Program-made: the position numbers and the translations under genes
In this document: positions 30,210 to 44,468 of the stretch, piece by piece
Layout of the letters: each line of letters begins with the position of its first letter
Numbering within the stretch: position 1 is the stretch's first letter
DNA from: Dromiciops gliroides
Lineage: Eukaryota > Chordata > Mammalia > Microbiotheria > Microbiotheriidae
Length of the DNA stretch: 64,000 nucleotides
Reading direction: 5' to 3'
Assembly: GCF_019393635.1 (NCBI RefSeq)
Contig: NC_057861.1
Location: forward strand, 56,309,532 to 56,373,531
The notes under the pieces: generated by a model
Told to the model about the DNA's origin: nothing
What the model saw: the letters and a program-made list of their open reading frames with translations, nothing else
Database searches by the model: none

Positions 30210-33200
30210 GTGAGTGAGGGGGCGGCCGGGGGAGGGGAGGAGGACCCTGGCACTAGGCTGACTTCCCTGGAGCATGGAGGGAGCCCCCAGGGGAGGGGGC
30301 GTCGCTGATGCCCTCCGTGCCCGCCGTGTGCCCGCAGACGGTGTCCGGATCGGTCAGCCCCCAGGATGGCTCTGGGCTGCTTCTTGTCCTGCTTTCTGTT
30401 TTCATTGGGGGGACACTGGTGGTGTTGTCAGGAGCCCTGATCCTCTGCCGGCGCTGCTGGGATGCCCACCGCAGGTACTCCAGGTAGGAGGGCCCTGCTG
30501 GGGTCCCTCGGCCTCCCCACTGGAGATGGGCCACACTGGGGCGGGCTGGACCCACATCCTCACCGCCTTCATGGTCCTATCAGGGAAATGGGCTCCTTTC
30601 CTCCTTCCCTCAGTTTCCTCACCTGTAAAAATGGGGACGATCTGACTTCCTTCCCCTACCGGACAGTGGTGGGGGAAGCCCTTTGTCAACCTGAAACAGA
30701 CATGCTAGTTCTTATTCTTCTTGATGTTGTCATCTCTCCTCCCCAGCTCAGCCTTCTCTCTCTCTCTCTCTCTCTCTTCCTCCCTCCCTCCCTCTCTCCC
30801 TCCCCCCTCTTTCCCTCCCTCCTTTGCCTTCCCTCCTCCTGTGAAGGGCTTGGGGGGCGGGGAAGAAGCTATGCGGAAGCCGGAGGGGAGGGGGAGGGAG
30901 CTAATGGAGCCCAGTGACCGTCATTAGTGACTTCAGCATCTGCTCCTCTGTTTCCCCTTTGCTGCTCATCGTCTCATCTCGGACTCCAGAGCCAGCGATG
31001 ACCCAGAGAAAACCACCACCACCTACCTGGACGACTCCCAGCCTGCGCAAGGTGAGAGCTGCCTTTCACCACTGAACCAGGAGCCTCCCCCAGCCCCCTT
31101 GCTTTCCCCCAGCCCACGTGTCCCAGCAGGCGTCTGTGTGTGCAGTCCTCACTCAGAGGTTACCATGGCGATGATTTGAGGTGGTCAGGCCCGGAGATGT
31201 CTATTGCAGGGAAGGAATGAAAGTGAAGGGAACTTTGCATCAGGGTGAGAGGCAGGGGTCTTCCTTGGACCTCAGATCCTCTGAGGTCCTTTCTGTCTCA
31301 TCTCACCACATTTTCTCCCGGCAGACATCACCATCAAAGTGGACGACCCAGAATGCCTGTCATCTTCCAGTTACCGAGATGTGGACACTGAGCGCTTCCT
31401 GGCCACTAGCTCCACAGGCCGAAGGGTCTCTTTCAATGAGGCCGCCCTGTTTGAGCAGAGCAGGAAGGCCCAAGAAAAAGGACGGAGGTAATAGTCATAA
31501 CATAACTGCTTACATTTCCTCAGGGCCCTGTGGAGGAAACACAGATCTCCCCCATTTTACAGATGATACAACTGAGGCCCCAGGAAGTCTTCTACTCAGT
31601 CACTAAGCTGACTTTCTGACTCCAGGTTGGATGCCTTCTCTTTATGCTGTACCCATCTTCCGGGCACAGTGGGGTTAGGTTTAGAGAACCAGACTTTGTT
31701 GCTTAGGACCAGTGTGATCTTGGGGAAGGCCCGCCTCATTTCTGGGACTGTTTTCTTCTTCTAAAAAAGAGGGGGCTGGCCTAGGGGATACCAGAGGCCC
31801 CTTCTAGTTCTAAATCTTATGTGCTTGGGCTGGACGACCTCCAATCTGCTGCCCTTTACCCTTCTTTCGCTGCCCAAGACCATGAGCCTGTTATATTTTG
31901 TATTTTGAGGATCCCAGGAGAGCTTCTCTATATTTTTAGTTATAGATAGAACCCCAGATCTGGGGCAATGCTAAGTTCTACTGGGCTGTGGGGAGAGGGG
32001 GCTCAGCTCCTGGAAGAGGCAGGGCCATGAGTGGCTGAGGCTCCTAGAATCTGGTCCTGGTGTCACTTCCTGTTAGGTGACTTTGAGGTTTGCACTGAAC
32101 TTAACTATCACAGAGTAGATAAAGTATCAGGCCTGGAGTCCTCTTCCTGAGTTCAAATCCAGCTTCAGACACTTACTAGCTGTGTGGCCCTAGGCAAGCC
32201 ACTTCATCCGGTTAGCCTCAGTTTACATATGAGGCAGCTGAGGCCCAGAGAGATAACTTGACCAGGTCACATGGGTAATAAGGGAAAGAGCTGGAATTTG
32301 AACACAAACCCTCTAATTCCAAATCCATTGGTGGACAGTGCTGCATGACCTCTCACTTCTCCAGGACTCAGTTTTGTCATCTGTCAAATAGGGCCAATAA
32401 TCCCTGCCCTACTTTCAGACTCATAGGGTGTCAGATCTGGAAGGGACCTTAGAACCTCTGAAGTGCTACTCTCTTGTTTTGTTTACTTACATGTTTTGCT
32501 GATGCTCTGTGGTTTTGTTTTTTTTATAGTACTGTCATTTCCCATGCAGTGAGAACCTTCCTTGTAGCAAATACAGTTAAGCAAAACAGATCAACATGTT
32601 GGTCATGTGTGAGAATGTATGCCCCATTCTATACCTGTAGTCCACCACTTCCCTCTCAAGAGGCAGGAGGCATTTCCACTCTGCTGTCATGATGTCTAAT
32701 GTCAGTGCTTGGATCAGAGTTCTTAGATTTTTTTCACTGTTATTTTTCTTTACAGGTGGGGTTTTTAACCTGGGGCCATTGAACTTTTGTATTTTTCAAT
32801 TATTTTGAGAGCTGTATTTTATATTATGCATTCAAAGGGGTCCTTATGCATTCTGATAAGGGGTCCGTGGCTTTACCAGATTGATTGCCCAAGAGACCTA
32901 GGAGGCAAAAAAAGTGAAGAAGGCCTGCTTTACAGGATTGTGGTCATTGAATAGAGAGTATTCCTGGTTCTGCTTACTTTGCAATATATCATCAGTTCAT
33001 ACAGATCTTCCCATATTTCTCTGGATTCTTCATATTCATTGCTTCTTACTGCAAAATATTCCCTTATATTCATATACCATAGTTGTTTCCCCCCCCCCTA
33101 GCTATTCCCTGGTCAGTGGGGAATGTTTCCTTCCAGTTTTTTGTTACTACAAAAAGTACTGCTATAAATATTTTTGTATAAATAGGACACTTTCCCCCTG

Positions 33201-33241
33201 TCTTTGACCTCCATGGTGGTGGTACCACTGGGTGAAAACAG

Positions 33242-33278
<37 letters not shown>

Positions 33279-34053
33279 CCCATATGTACACACATACACA
33301 CAGTTTAGTGATTTTTTTTAGTGTAATTTCAAATGTTTTCCAGAATGACTGGATCAATTCACGGCTCCAGCAAAAGGTGGGACATTAAATCCCCCCCTGC
33401 CTTTCCATAGCCCCTCCGAAATATGCCATTGTTGGTTGTTGTTATCTCTGCCAATTTGATGGGTGTGACGTGAAACCTCAGTTGTTTTAACTTTCTTTCC
33501 TTATTAGTGATTTGGAGCATTCTTTACTATGGATAGAGAGAGTTTGCACTCCTCTTTTGGAAATTCCCCCAGGGAAGTCCTTTGTCCTCTAGAGCCCCTG
33601 GGTAGGGGGTCAGACCAAGGCCTGGCCTGGGCATGCAGGCAGGCCACAGGCTCCTCTGCCCCTCACAGGTATACCTTGACAGAGGGTGATTTCCACCACC
33701 TCAAGAATGCCCGTCTCACCCACCTCCACCTGCCCCCACTGAAGATTGTCACCATCCACGAGTGTGATTCCAGTGAGAACAGTGTGGCCATGACTCCCCG
33801 CCTGGTCTTGGGCTCCAAGACCAGTCTCTCCATCTTCCAGGTAAGCATCCTAGGGTCCCTGCCACACAGCCTCCCCTCGATAGGGTCTCCCCATCTCTGA
33901 AGGGCTCCCTTGGCAGCTTTGAGCCCATGGACACCAAGCCTGGGCACCGGGGAGGAGGGCAGCGGGGGGGATGTATCAGGAAGTAAACAGATGAGAGAAA
34001 GAAGAAAAAGTCCCTTGAAGTACGGTCAGTGTGTCAGAAGTTGTAGTGTGAAC

Positions 34054-34093
<40 letters not shown>

Positions 34094-37000
34094 CAGGCAG
34101 GAGAGCAATGCCCATTCCCTCCATCACATCCACCCCACCTCTCCTTTGCCCTTTGACCTTGTCACTCCCTCCTCCCCCCTACCCCCTCCATCCCGGCTCT
34201 ATCCTGCAGCCCCGGGTCAGCGCCCCGGCCCCGAAGGCCCTCACCGGCCACTCCATGTGCCCCAGCTCCGCCCTGCCAGGGGACCCCTACAACTCCACCG
34301 TGGACACAGCCAGCTTCGCGGAGGCCAGCCCATCCTCGTCCACCGACTCTGGGGAGGGCACCTCGGTAAGCGGCCCAGAAGGCCCCGGGCCGGAGGAACA
34401 GAGGCCAATCCCTGCAAAGACTTCAGAACTGGGAAGGGGGAGGGAAAAGTGTTTTTTAAAAAATCTCATCCCTGTCCATTCCCTTCCCTTCACCTTCTGA
34501 TAAAGATAATTAATCTAAGGAGCTTCCACAAGGAGCCCCTGGATTCTCTTCCTAAAGTGGAAAGAAGCCTGGGAGCCAGGACACCTGGGCTTAAATCTCA
34601 CTGACTTCCTGTGTGAACTTGGGAAAGTCTCTTTTCTTCTCTGTGCCTCAGTCTCCCCATCTGTGCCTACAGGATTCTGACCCCTCAGCCCGGCCTAGAC
34701 TTAGTTGAGAAATAACCCTCTAGTTGCCAGTGTGGCGTAGGAGAACGAGTGTCCGTGAACTGGCGTCCATCTAGGCTTGAATCCTGACTCTAGTTCTGTG
34801 ACTGACTATAGGCCCACGCTCCTTCGTCCTGTCTGATGGTCAGTCTCTCCTTATGTTAATTGGAGATGATGCCTACATCCTAGGGTTGTTGTGGAGAAAA
34901 CATGGTGGCCCTCCCTCTGAACCTGGACAGGCATGGGCAGTAGTGGGGGAGGGGGTTGGAGGAAGGGGGCATAAAGAGAGAAGTCTTAGTATTTGAAAGC
35001 TGGGGAAGATTTCTCCCTTTTAGCTGTTAGGGATTGGCCTAGCGACTGGACTTGGGATTTAAAGTTGAGAGGCCGGGTTTAGCCATCATTTCACCCAACC
35101 ATATTGCCCAGAGATTTCCATGTGGCCGGATCTGCTTAAAAAACAAAAACAAAAACCAGGTCATTAAGACTAACCATGAAATCATCCAGGAGGAATTTAG
35201 GTCTTGGGGGGTGGGGGTGGGGAGAGACAGGGCAGGTATAATTATCCCCATTTAGCAGAAAAATAAACTGAGGCCCAAGGTGGGGAGGCAAACTTACCCA
35301 AGATCACACAGCCTGGAGCAAGGTGTCCCAATCCCTTGTTCAGGGATTTTTGCCACGGCTCTGGAGTTGTTGTTTAATATCACTGTTCCCCTTCATCTCC
35401 ACCCCCCAGTAAATCTAATTTAGGCTTAGGGTCAGACAGGGCCCTTGAAGACTTACCTTTTTCTTGAGCTGAAGGGACCTAGGGAGAAAATGTGATAGGA
35501 ATGAGAAGCTAACAACACACAAGAAGCTAACCAACAACACACGTTGTCCCTAGATTATTTATTGCCTCTCTACCTCAATGTCTACCCCAGTACCTTCTGC
35601 CCGAGCTCCAACGCACCTGCAGAGTGTGTGTGTGTGTGTGTGTGTGTGTATGTATTCCAGACATCTGTCAGGTGTATGCCTGTGTGTTCAGGTGGTAAAG
35701 GGTATATTCATCTCTCCTGGTGGGGGGGGTGGGAGAGGGGAAGAGTGAATGAATGAATGCCTGTGGGCATCCTGGTCTTCACTTGCACATCCAGGTGTGA
35801 GGTGTGTTCATGCTGACACCCATCCAGGCATATGTTATGAACAGTTGGGGGAAGAAGAGTTGGGGAAATGGAGTTTGGCTGAAGTAGGCTACCTGGGCCA
35901 CTTATAGCCTGTCTCTCCACTCTTCCTGCCCTGACTTTTGCCTGCCTCTCCAACCTCTCACAGCTTGATGCCGGTGCCAGGAGCTCCGTGGCAGGTGCTG
36001 TGGGGGGCAGGACAGGGGAGGCTGGGCCAGCTCCAGGCTCAGGCACCGTCCTGCAGTTCTTCACCAGACTCCGGCGACATGCCAGTCTCGAGGGGGCCAG
36101 CCCCTACTTCAAGATGAAGAAGTGGAAGCTTGAGGCTAGTCACCGGGCTTCCAGCTTGGACACCAGGGGTGAGTGGCAAGGTCCCCCTTTGCCCCTACCA
36201 AGGCCTTATTTTGTTTGGATTGATAAATGGGTCCTATGGTTGGTACCTTGAATACCTGAGTACGGGCTTTGGCCTACAGCCCTTACCAAGGGTTAGACCC
36301 CAAACCAACAGCTTCAGGAGACTCAATGGGAAAAGACCACTAGTACATCCCATCTCTGGTGCTAGCTTGTAGGGTAACCTTGGGCAAGAACTTAAACCTT
36401 TCTAGGCCTCAGTTTCTTCATTTGTTACAATAGAAAGACTTCTCTGTCATCTGAACCTCAAGGGGCTATTGTGAAAACCAGTGAAATTATGTAGATGATA
36501 AAACTTTTAAGAAGTCCTAGGAAGCTTTAGGGTCTGACAGTGAAGGGTCACCGGCCATGGGTTGGAACGCTGGGACTCAGACAATTCTACCCCTTCTTCT
36601 GCTGCTGAGTTACTAGGGAAGATGTTTTCCTTCTCTGTGCAGGCCTCGAAGGGGCTGCCACACATTAGATAGACAGGGCTTAGGCACAGAATCAGTATTT
36701 GTTCAACAGCATTGGAGCATCTCAGAAATAGGCCTAAGGAAAATAGATGTGTCAGGATTGGGTGGAGCCTTACATCAGTGAGTGTGATGGGTAACTCTGG
36801 CGACAGGTCATTAACTCCCTGTCTGTTCTCAGGCATGGAGGGCAACATGGGTTTGGGTTCTAGGGAGGTCAAATGTATGCATGGCTCGGATGCTGTGGTT
36901 GCAAGAGGATGAATTCCAGACAGTTCTGACACCTCATGGTGGAAGCATAAATATACGGAGCTTGTTCCTCTGTGGGGTGGGAAGTCATGATGGGGTTCAG

Positions 37001-40000
37001 AGATCAATTCCTAGGAGATGGGTCCCCGACTGGTTATTAAGAGATCATAACAGCTGAATATTTGCAAAGTATTTTTGTTTCCTGGGGAGGAATGTTTCAT
37101 TATTCCCATTTTACAGATGAGGAAACCAAGGCTGGGAAGTTAAGGGACTTGGATGGCCCAGTGGAAAGTGTCTTGGGAGAGTTGGGGCAGACTCCTGCCT
37201 CCAGAGCTTACTAATTATGCGATTTGCAGCTCCATCACCTTTTTTTTTTTTTTTGCGGGGCAATTGGGGTTAAGTGACTTGCCCAGGGTCACACAGCTAG
37301 TGTCAAGTGTTTCAGGCTGGATTTGAACTCAGGTCCTCCTGAATCCAGGGCCAGTGCTCTATCTATCCACTGTGCCACCTAGCTGCCCCAACCCCATCAC
37401 CTTTTTGAGCCTCAGTTTCCTCATCTTTAACATGGGGTTAATATCCATAGTACCCACTTTTTATGGTAGTTGTGAGGGTCAGATAAGATAATGTGTGTAA
37501 AGTAACCATTTTCTGACTATATTAGGTCCCCAAATGAATTTCTGCCGCTGTCACTCATTACCAGGAAGGGTCTAGAAGCCAGAGGCTGGCATCTGAGGGG
37601 TCGGCCTAAACCCTCCCTTGAGGAAGAACAGAATCTGGGGTACAACGGGCCATGGGTGGAGGTGGCCAACTGTAGGTTTTGGTCCATTCCAGCCTTGGTC
37701 AGCTGACCCATATTCCATGTTTCCTCCCCATGTTGGTAATTATATTTCAAATTGTGCTTCAAGGTTCGAGGTGCCATGGGGCCTTTTCCTGACAGCAGCC
37801 CCACAGGGTGGGGTGTGCAGATGTTGTCTCACCCATTTTATGGAGAGATGATGTGACTTGTTCAAAGCCACATGGCTAGTAAGCGTCAGGGCCTGCTTTC
37901 AAACAGAATCCCAACTGAGTGCACCTGGAAGGAGCAGGGGAAAGGCCTGGGATGGGGGTGATTCCGAGGTGAGGTGAGGTGAGGACTAGCCCTGTTGTTG
38001 GTGCTTCCTGCAGTAAAAGCCACTGTCTCTTCCCTTTGTTGGCTGGTCCCTCCCCGGCGTCTTGGAGCAGCGCAGGGACCCTTTGTGAGCCACTCCGAGG
38101 AGCACGTGGACACCATTAGGAGAGGCCCAACACTAGGTGGGAACTGAACTCGAACAGGTTGCAGTGGACCTCTGTTCCTGACTCACCTTGCTCCCTGTTT
38201 CAAGTTCCCCAAATGTAAAATGGACTCCAAACCCCGGCCCTGTCCAGGTGTATATTTGTAGTGGGTGTGTGCATGCTCGGGTGTGTGACCACTTTCTGGC
38301 TTTTCTAACTTGCTGTGACTGTGGCTAAGTCAGCTGCCTTCCCTGGGCCTCAGTTTCCTAAAAGGTGGAAGTGAGATGGTTGTTTCACTTCGCTGAAGTG
38401 GACCGGGGCCCCTCAGGCCTGGGGCAGGGAAGACCTCATCTTCTTCATCCTCAATAAGGCCCCGATTTAGAGTCGGGAGAACAGGGGCAGAATACCAGAG
38501 GCTTCTCCTTGGAAGATGAAAACAGGGGAAGGTTTGTAAAGTGCCTTTGTGACCTCCATGAGCTATTAGGAGGCTCCGAAGGAGCTCAGTATGAAAGGGG
38601 GGAGGGTTCTTCCAGGAAAGCAAAAGGCCGCCTTGCACAGGTTAAAAAGACAAGACCCATTTAGTCCCCGGCCCTGGCCTCCAACCAACTTGAAGGTCAT
38701 TGCTCTAGGCCTCAGTTTTATCTGCAAGGGAGGAGGCTGGACCAGATGACCCAAGGACTTTCCTCCCAACTCTGACATCCTCTGTTCTAAGGGGGGTGGG
38801 GGCAGTGCAGCCCAGCTCTAACAATTCCTGTGCTACAGTACCCCCCAGCTCTGACATTCTCTCTCTCGCCCCACCCCCCCAGCTCTGACATTCTCTCTTC
38901 CAACCCCCCCCTCCTCCCTGGGCTCTGACATTCTCTGTCCTGATGTGGTGCCCTCCTCAGCTCCACATTCTGTTCTGAGGGTCCTGCTTCAAAGCCATCT
39001 GGGAGTGTGGTGCACCCTGCTAGGTTGGAGCACCCTGCTCAGGATCACCTTCCTGAGGCTCTCTCCAACCTTCCCTCCCCATCTTTAGCCCAAATCAGGA
39101 AAACATCAAGAGTGACTTTTTTTAGGCCATTCACAGCTGGGATTATTTAATTAACTGGAGCTCTTAAAGCTGTAACAGTAGCTGCAGCTCTGCTGAACTT
39201 TTCTTCTGAGAGGCCTCACTGAGACGGGCAGGGCTTCGGTCCGAGTGGTTCACCTCTGCTTGGATGTGGTGCAGGCCGCAGGATCTGTCGCAGCCTTGGG
39301 CGATGCCTCTGAAGATGGGGGCCTTGAGAACAAAGCTGTTCTGGACCAACTGTCAAAACAAAGAGGGAAGGGGAAGGCCAGGGTGGCTGGTGAGCCGCAG
39401 GGTTTGATTTCCGGGGGAATTTAGCCTTGAAAATGCAGAAGCCACGGAAGCGCAGAGAAGGGGGAGAATCTGAGAGAGACAGACAGGCAGAAAGACAGAG
39501 ACAGAAAGAGGGAGCAAGCCAGCGAGTGGTTTGAAGGCTCAGGGTTGGTGGAAGAGTGTGTGTGTCCAGGTACGCCCTGACAGACGGTCCAGGTGTCCCG
39601 GGGCCTGCCTGTGGTCCTATGGCCAATGACTCCATTCCATCCTGTGGCACCGCAGGGCGAGGGAGAGGAGCCAGGGCCAGGACCGTTGGCTTTTGCTCCC
39701 TTCTGCAGAGGAACAGGCTAGAAAGGGTCCTCACCCACCCAGGGCGAGCAGCAGCCACCCCAGACAGCTCTGCCCAGTGCAGAGCGGGGCGGGGGAGGGG
39801 CCAGAGCCATCGAGCACTGGTTTGATTCCTGGAAGTGATTAGAGCCAAATATAGTTGTAGAAACTGCACAGAACCTGTTTGCCTGGTAATTGCACCTTCC
39901 TCCCCCCTCTTTCTGGCCCCACAGCAAGAGAACCAGTCTGCATTAGTGCTGGGCCCAGCCCTCCCCTCCTGCTGTTCTGGCCATCTGTATGGCCTCTTGG

Positions 40001-43000
40001 CATCCTCCCAGACATCGAGAGTTCTCTGGGTTTACCAGGGGGACTGGACTGGGGGAGTGGTTTTCTCCACCTCTCCCCACCCCTACCATCTCCCCTTGGC
40101 CTAGCTTCCCTTTGCCCTCCACACACATGTTTTTTTTGGGGAGGAGGGGGTTGGACCTTTAACTTCAATGGTCTGAGGAATTCCCGGGGGAAAACTGTCT
40201 CTGCTAATGCAGATCTATAATTGCTCTGCAAGTCACTGCTGAGCTGCCTGAGGAACTGAGAGGTTAAGACAGGATGTGCTAGAGGCCAGATTTGAACCCT
40301 CCTTCTCCTTCCACTGAAGCCAGACCAGCTGTCTCTTTCCAGGACCTGGGTTCAAATCCTGCCTCTGCTGATGACTACCATGGGCAAGTCACTTCTTGCC
40401 GGACCTGTTTTCTCCCTCTCCAAATGAGGTTGACCAAGATGGCCTCTGAGCTCTCTCCTAGCTCTGGGGCTAGGACCCCCCCCCCCCCCGCCTTGTTCTG
40501 GCCTCCTACCTGAGATGCCACTCCCCATGTCCACCCTACTGCCAGAGTGGCGCAAATTCCTTCTCTGTTCCTCTGAACTCCTCAGCCAGCCACTTAGCAT
40601 GTGCTGTGGTCTGGTTTATTCACGGTTTCTCAAGTGCACATGTTTTTCCAGCTCGAGTGTAAGGTCTTGGAAGGTAAGGCTGGGCTTTTTATTTCTCTGT
40701 AACCGTCTGAGCCCTGTGAGACATCCAGACCTTCTCTCTAAGGGTTTAGAGCTTGAAGGGGACCGTGTAGTCCGCAACCTTCCTTTACAAATGAGGAAAA
40801 CTGGGCTAAGAGTTTACGAGCTTGCTTTTAGTCACACCCCTATCTGGCATCCACTCATTAGGCAGAGTGGTTTGAGCTTGAAGGCCTTTCTGTGAAACAG
40901 CTGCCTAAGGAGGCAGATGAGTCAGTATTATCCTTATTTTACAAATGAGGAAACCTGCGGCCAAGAGAGGTGAGGTGATTGCCTGTGGTCCCACAGCTAG
41001 TAAGTGTCTGGGTGAGGATTCTGAGCAGGGCCTGCCACCCCTGAATGCCTGTCCTGGCCACTCCCTGGGCTGAGCCTTTCTCTCATGTGCCATTCTGCTG
41101 GCCTCTCCTCAACCCTGTCTTTCAGCCCTGATGGCACCCCATCGGGGGGTGGGGCATCTACATTGTCCGTGCCCCCTTCCCATCTGCAGGCTCTCCCAAG
41201 CGCCATCAGTTTCAGCGGCAGAGGGCAGCTAGTGAAAGCATGGAGCAGGAGGACCGAGACCCCCACCAGACTGGACATTATCCAGTACATCGCCCACACG
41301 GATGACGTGGCCTTCCAACCTCCGGCTGGCCCCACCAGCCCTCCACCCACTCTCGGCAGGTATTCTTCAGTAGATAAGAGGTGATGGTTGGTGGATGTGG
41401 GGGGACCCCTGTGGAAACCCTGGCTCCCACAAGGAGGAAAGGAGGGGTGTTCCCCACATCACTGACACTTGGGCTGTTTCTCTGTAAAATGACTGGTGTT
41501 TTCAGGGTCTCAGGGACCTTGGAGGCCCAGAGAAGGCAGAACTAGAGGATGTTCCAGGGGAAGGGCCTGGGTTCACAGCTTGTTTCTGCTATTAACTGCC
41601 TAGCTAGGGAACCCTTGCCTTCCCTGGGCTTGCTTCCCTGTCTACAAAAGAAGCACGGTGCACTAGCCCAGGGATTCTTAACCTGGGGCCTGTGTTTTTA
41701 AACATATATTGAGGGGGCAGCTAGGTGGCAGAGTGGATATAGCACTGGCGCTTGGATTCAGGAGGACCTGAGTTCAAATCCAGCCTCAGACACTTGACAC
41801 TAGCTGTGTGACCCTAGGCAAGTCACTTAACCCCCACTGCCCCACAAAACCCAAAAAACAAATATATTGATAACTGTAATTTGACATACTTTTCTTTGTA
41901 ACCCTGTGCATTTTATTTATGCATTTTAAAAACCCTTATTCTGAGGAGTCCATCCATAGACTTCCCCAAATTTGCCAAAGGGTCCTGGACCCAAAAAGGG
42001 TTAAGAAGTCCTGTACTAGATGGCAAGAGGTCACTCCCCACCCAGATCCTCCATGACTGGTGTGGACCAGAGAGGGACGTGGGCCAGCACCAGGACACAT
42101 CCTATGCACTATTTCCCGCTTCCCAGGGTGGGGCTGGCAGGGGCAGCTTCCAAGCGACCCTCCTCCCCACCATCTCAGCACCTTGCTTTGGGGTAGGAGC
42201 CTGGTCTGGCTCTTCCCCCTTTTCCCCTTTAAAGGGGTGGCCGCCCCCAGCACACTTCTCAGATCCTGCCTGGAATTCCAGATTGTCCAGGGCTGTGAGT
42301 GGCAGAGACCATCTAGTCTAGCGTCTAAAATCTGACAGACTGGGAAACTGACGGCAGGCAGTCTCCACTGTATCCTGCCAGCTTTAACGGCCCTTTAGCT
42401 GGGCTGTCCTTCATTGCCAGAGGCACGATGACTTGATAGTTGGATCAGAGCACAGGAAGGGACCCTGGAGGCAAGGGGGGGATAACCTGACTCATAGTCT
42501 TCCCCCCAGTACCCCCCTCCTTTCTCTCAGGGGGTGCCCCCCATCCTCCCCCCCCTCATATCTGGCCAGGTGCTAAACCTCCCCTGTCATTCTCCCTCCG
42601 CCACATCCTCCTCTGCACCCACTACTGGCTGGGGCCCTTCTCTCCCAGCCCAAGGCTGTGGCCCTCTTAGCTGGCTCCTTTCCTTTCTTCCCACTTAAAT
42701 TCCTCTCCCAAAGAGCAGAGAGAACCGGATCATCAATAACCCCCAGCGGTGCCTGGCCTTGCAGGCCCTTCACCCCTGGCCCTGGTCTTTCCAGCCCTGC
42801 CATCCCTCACCTCCTTCCTGCACTCTGTGCAGCCGGGCTGGACAAACTGCTTCCCATATGAGTCTCCATTTCCCATCTCTGCCCTTTGTCCTGGCTCTAT
42901 CCCATGACTGGGGCTGCACTCCCTCCTCCCCTCAGAGTCTCTCCATTTCTCCACAATTCAGCTTCTGCAGCACCTTCACACAAAGCCTTCCCTGTCCCTT

Positions 43001-44433
43001 CCCTTCCCCCTCTCCCTGCCTAAAGTACTCTGTATTATTTTTGTAGACAAGCGTATGGGCTCTCTCGCCCACACAGAGGGTAACTTCTTGAGGGCAGGGA
43101 GTGTTTCACTGTGATATCAGTGCCAGGCACACAACAGGTGTCTAATACATACATGCTCACTGGCTGCTTAAGTTCACTCACAGAGTGTCTGCTGAGGAGG
43201 TATACCAAGGAGGCTAGGTGGCTCTAGGCAGTCTCTGCCCCTCCTGCCTCCCTTCCTTTTCCAGGGTCCCCCTCGGGTTGTCACTGGGAGCCCCTGCTGG
43301 CCTGGCTCACGCTATTCGCTCAGTGGCTAGGACATCACCCAGTGAAGAGGAGGGGTAGGCAGAGCTGGAGAAAGGGGCAGAGAGGAGGAAAGGCAGGACC
43401 AATAATCCATGCACAGCATGTCCAAAGAAGCCACTGCCCCTGGCCCTGGGATGTGAATGAGAAGCCTGCTGGAGGAGAACCCAACAGACCAGAGCTAGAA
43501 GGGTCCTCGAGACTCTGCAGCCAGAGGTTCTAAACCTGGGCCCGTGATTTCCTGGGAGTCTGGGAACTCGGACCGTGAACAATGCTGGTGTCTTGTATTG
43601 CAATATAACTGGCTTCCTTTGCGATCCTGTATATTTATCTTATGCCAGAGACAGGGTTTCTAGACTTCAGCAGCTTGCCAGTGGTGGGCGTCACACACAC
43701 AAAGGCTCCTGGGGGCCCTGTTCTAGCCTGCTTGTAAGGACAATGCCCAGGGGGTCCTGGTTTCCTGTCTGTAAAATGACAGGCACTGGCAGGTGATGTA
43801 TAGGATTCCTTCCAGCCCCAGAGCTTTGGAAAAACCACCATTCCTGCCTGCGCCCTGCCTGTGAGAAAGCACAGGCTTCCACAGGGTCCCCTGGCAGGTA
43901 TAGCTGGCCTCCGCTGTCCCTTTCCCCTCCTGGGGTCTCCTCGGCGCTTCTCTGCTTCCTGTCTTTCCAGGAAAGCAATCAGAAAATGTAGCCCTACCTT
44001 GGCGTGCTGCCTTTTAAAAAGACCCCAAGGGATGTTTTATTCCAAGAAAGGACTCTGATGGTGGAATTTCAGGGAGCAGTAGGGGAGGTGGGGCTTTGTT
44101 TTATTTTTGCTTGTGATGTGCGTGTGATGGTGTTGGACTCTGGAGTCGGAGGAAGACTGAGTTTGAATCCTGCTAATGACACTAGAGAGCTGGGGGGGCC
44201 CTCTACCTTAGACTACTGGCCAGTAAAGGAGGCATAATAATGTCCCTAGCTCACAGAGTTGTTGGGGGGGGGGAGGGGTCAATGAGCTACAAATGTCGAG
44301 TGTTTTGCAAAACCTTATCAAGTGCTAGGTAATTACTGGCTATTATGGTGGTTGTTGTTTTCACATGCATATGTGTGTGTGCATGTGTGTGTGCATGTGT
44401 GTGTGCATGTGTGTGTGCGTGTGCGTGTGTGTG

Positions 44434-44468
<35 letters not shown>

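Larger units (their letters stand above)
32480..33520 (-). repeat. L1 3' region, reverse strand
   Basis: On the plus strand TACTTTGCAATATATCATCA, GCTTCTTACTGCAAAATATT and AATTTGATGGGTGTGACGTG match the reverse of a mammalian L1 3' end. Old and non-functional. Confidence 0.65.
31488..33668 (+). other. CBARP: CBARP intron 5
   Basis: It begins with an MIR remnant (about 31490-31620) right at the donor, a tRNA-SINE-like remnant at 32105-32225 with an MIR-like tail to about 32340, and then a reverse-strand L1 3' region (32480-33520) carrying a hAT-like insertion and a (GT)n run. The intron grew mainly by these insertions. Confidence 0.75.
36169..41189 (+). other. CBARP: CBARP intron 8
   Basis: Five kb. 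Contains an MIR (about 37030-37160), a SINE (37244-37389), a reverse-strand diverged 33-bp array (38757-38985), an L2-like piece (about 40515-40715) and MIR-like tails (40770-40870, 40925-41020). Unique AT-richer islands sit at 39115-39210, 39830-39900 and 40185-40245. Confidence 0.6.
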
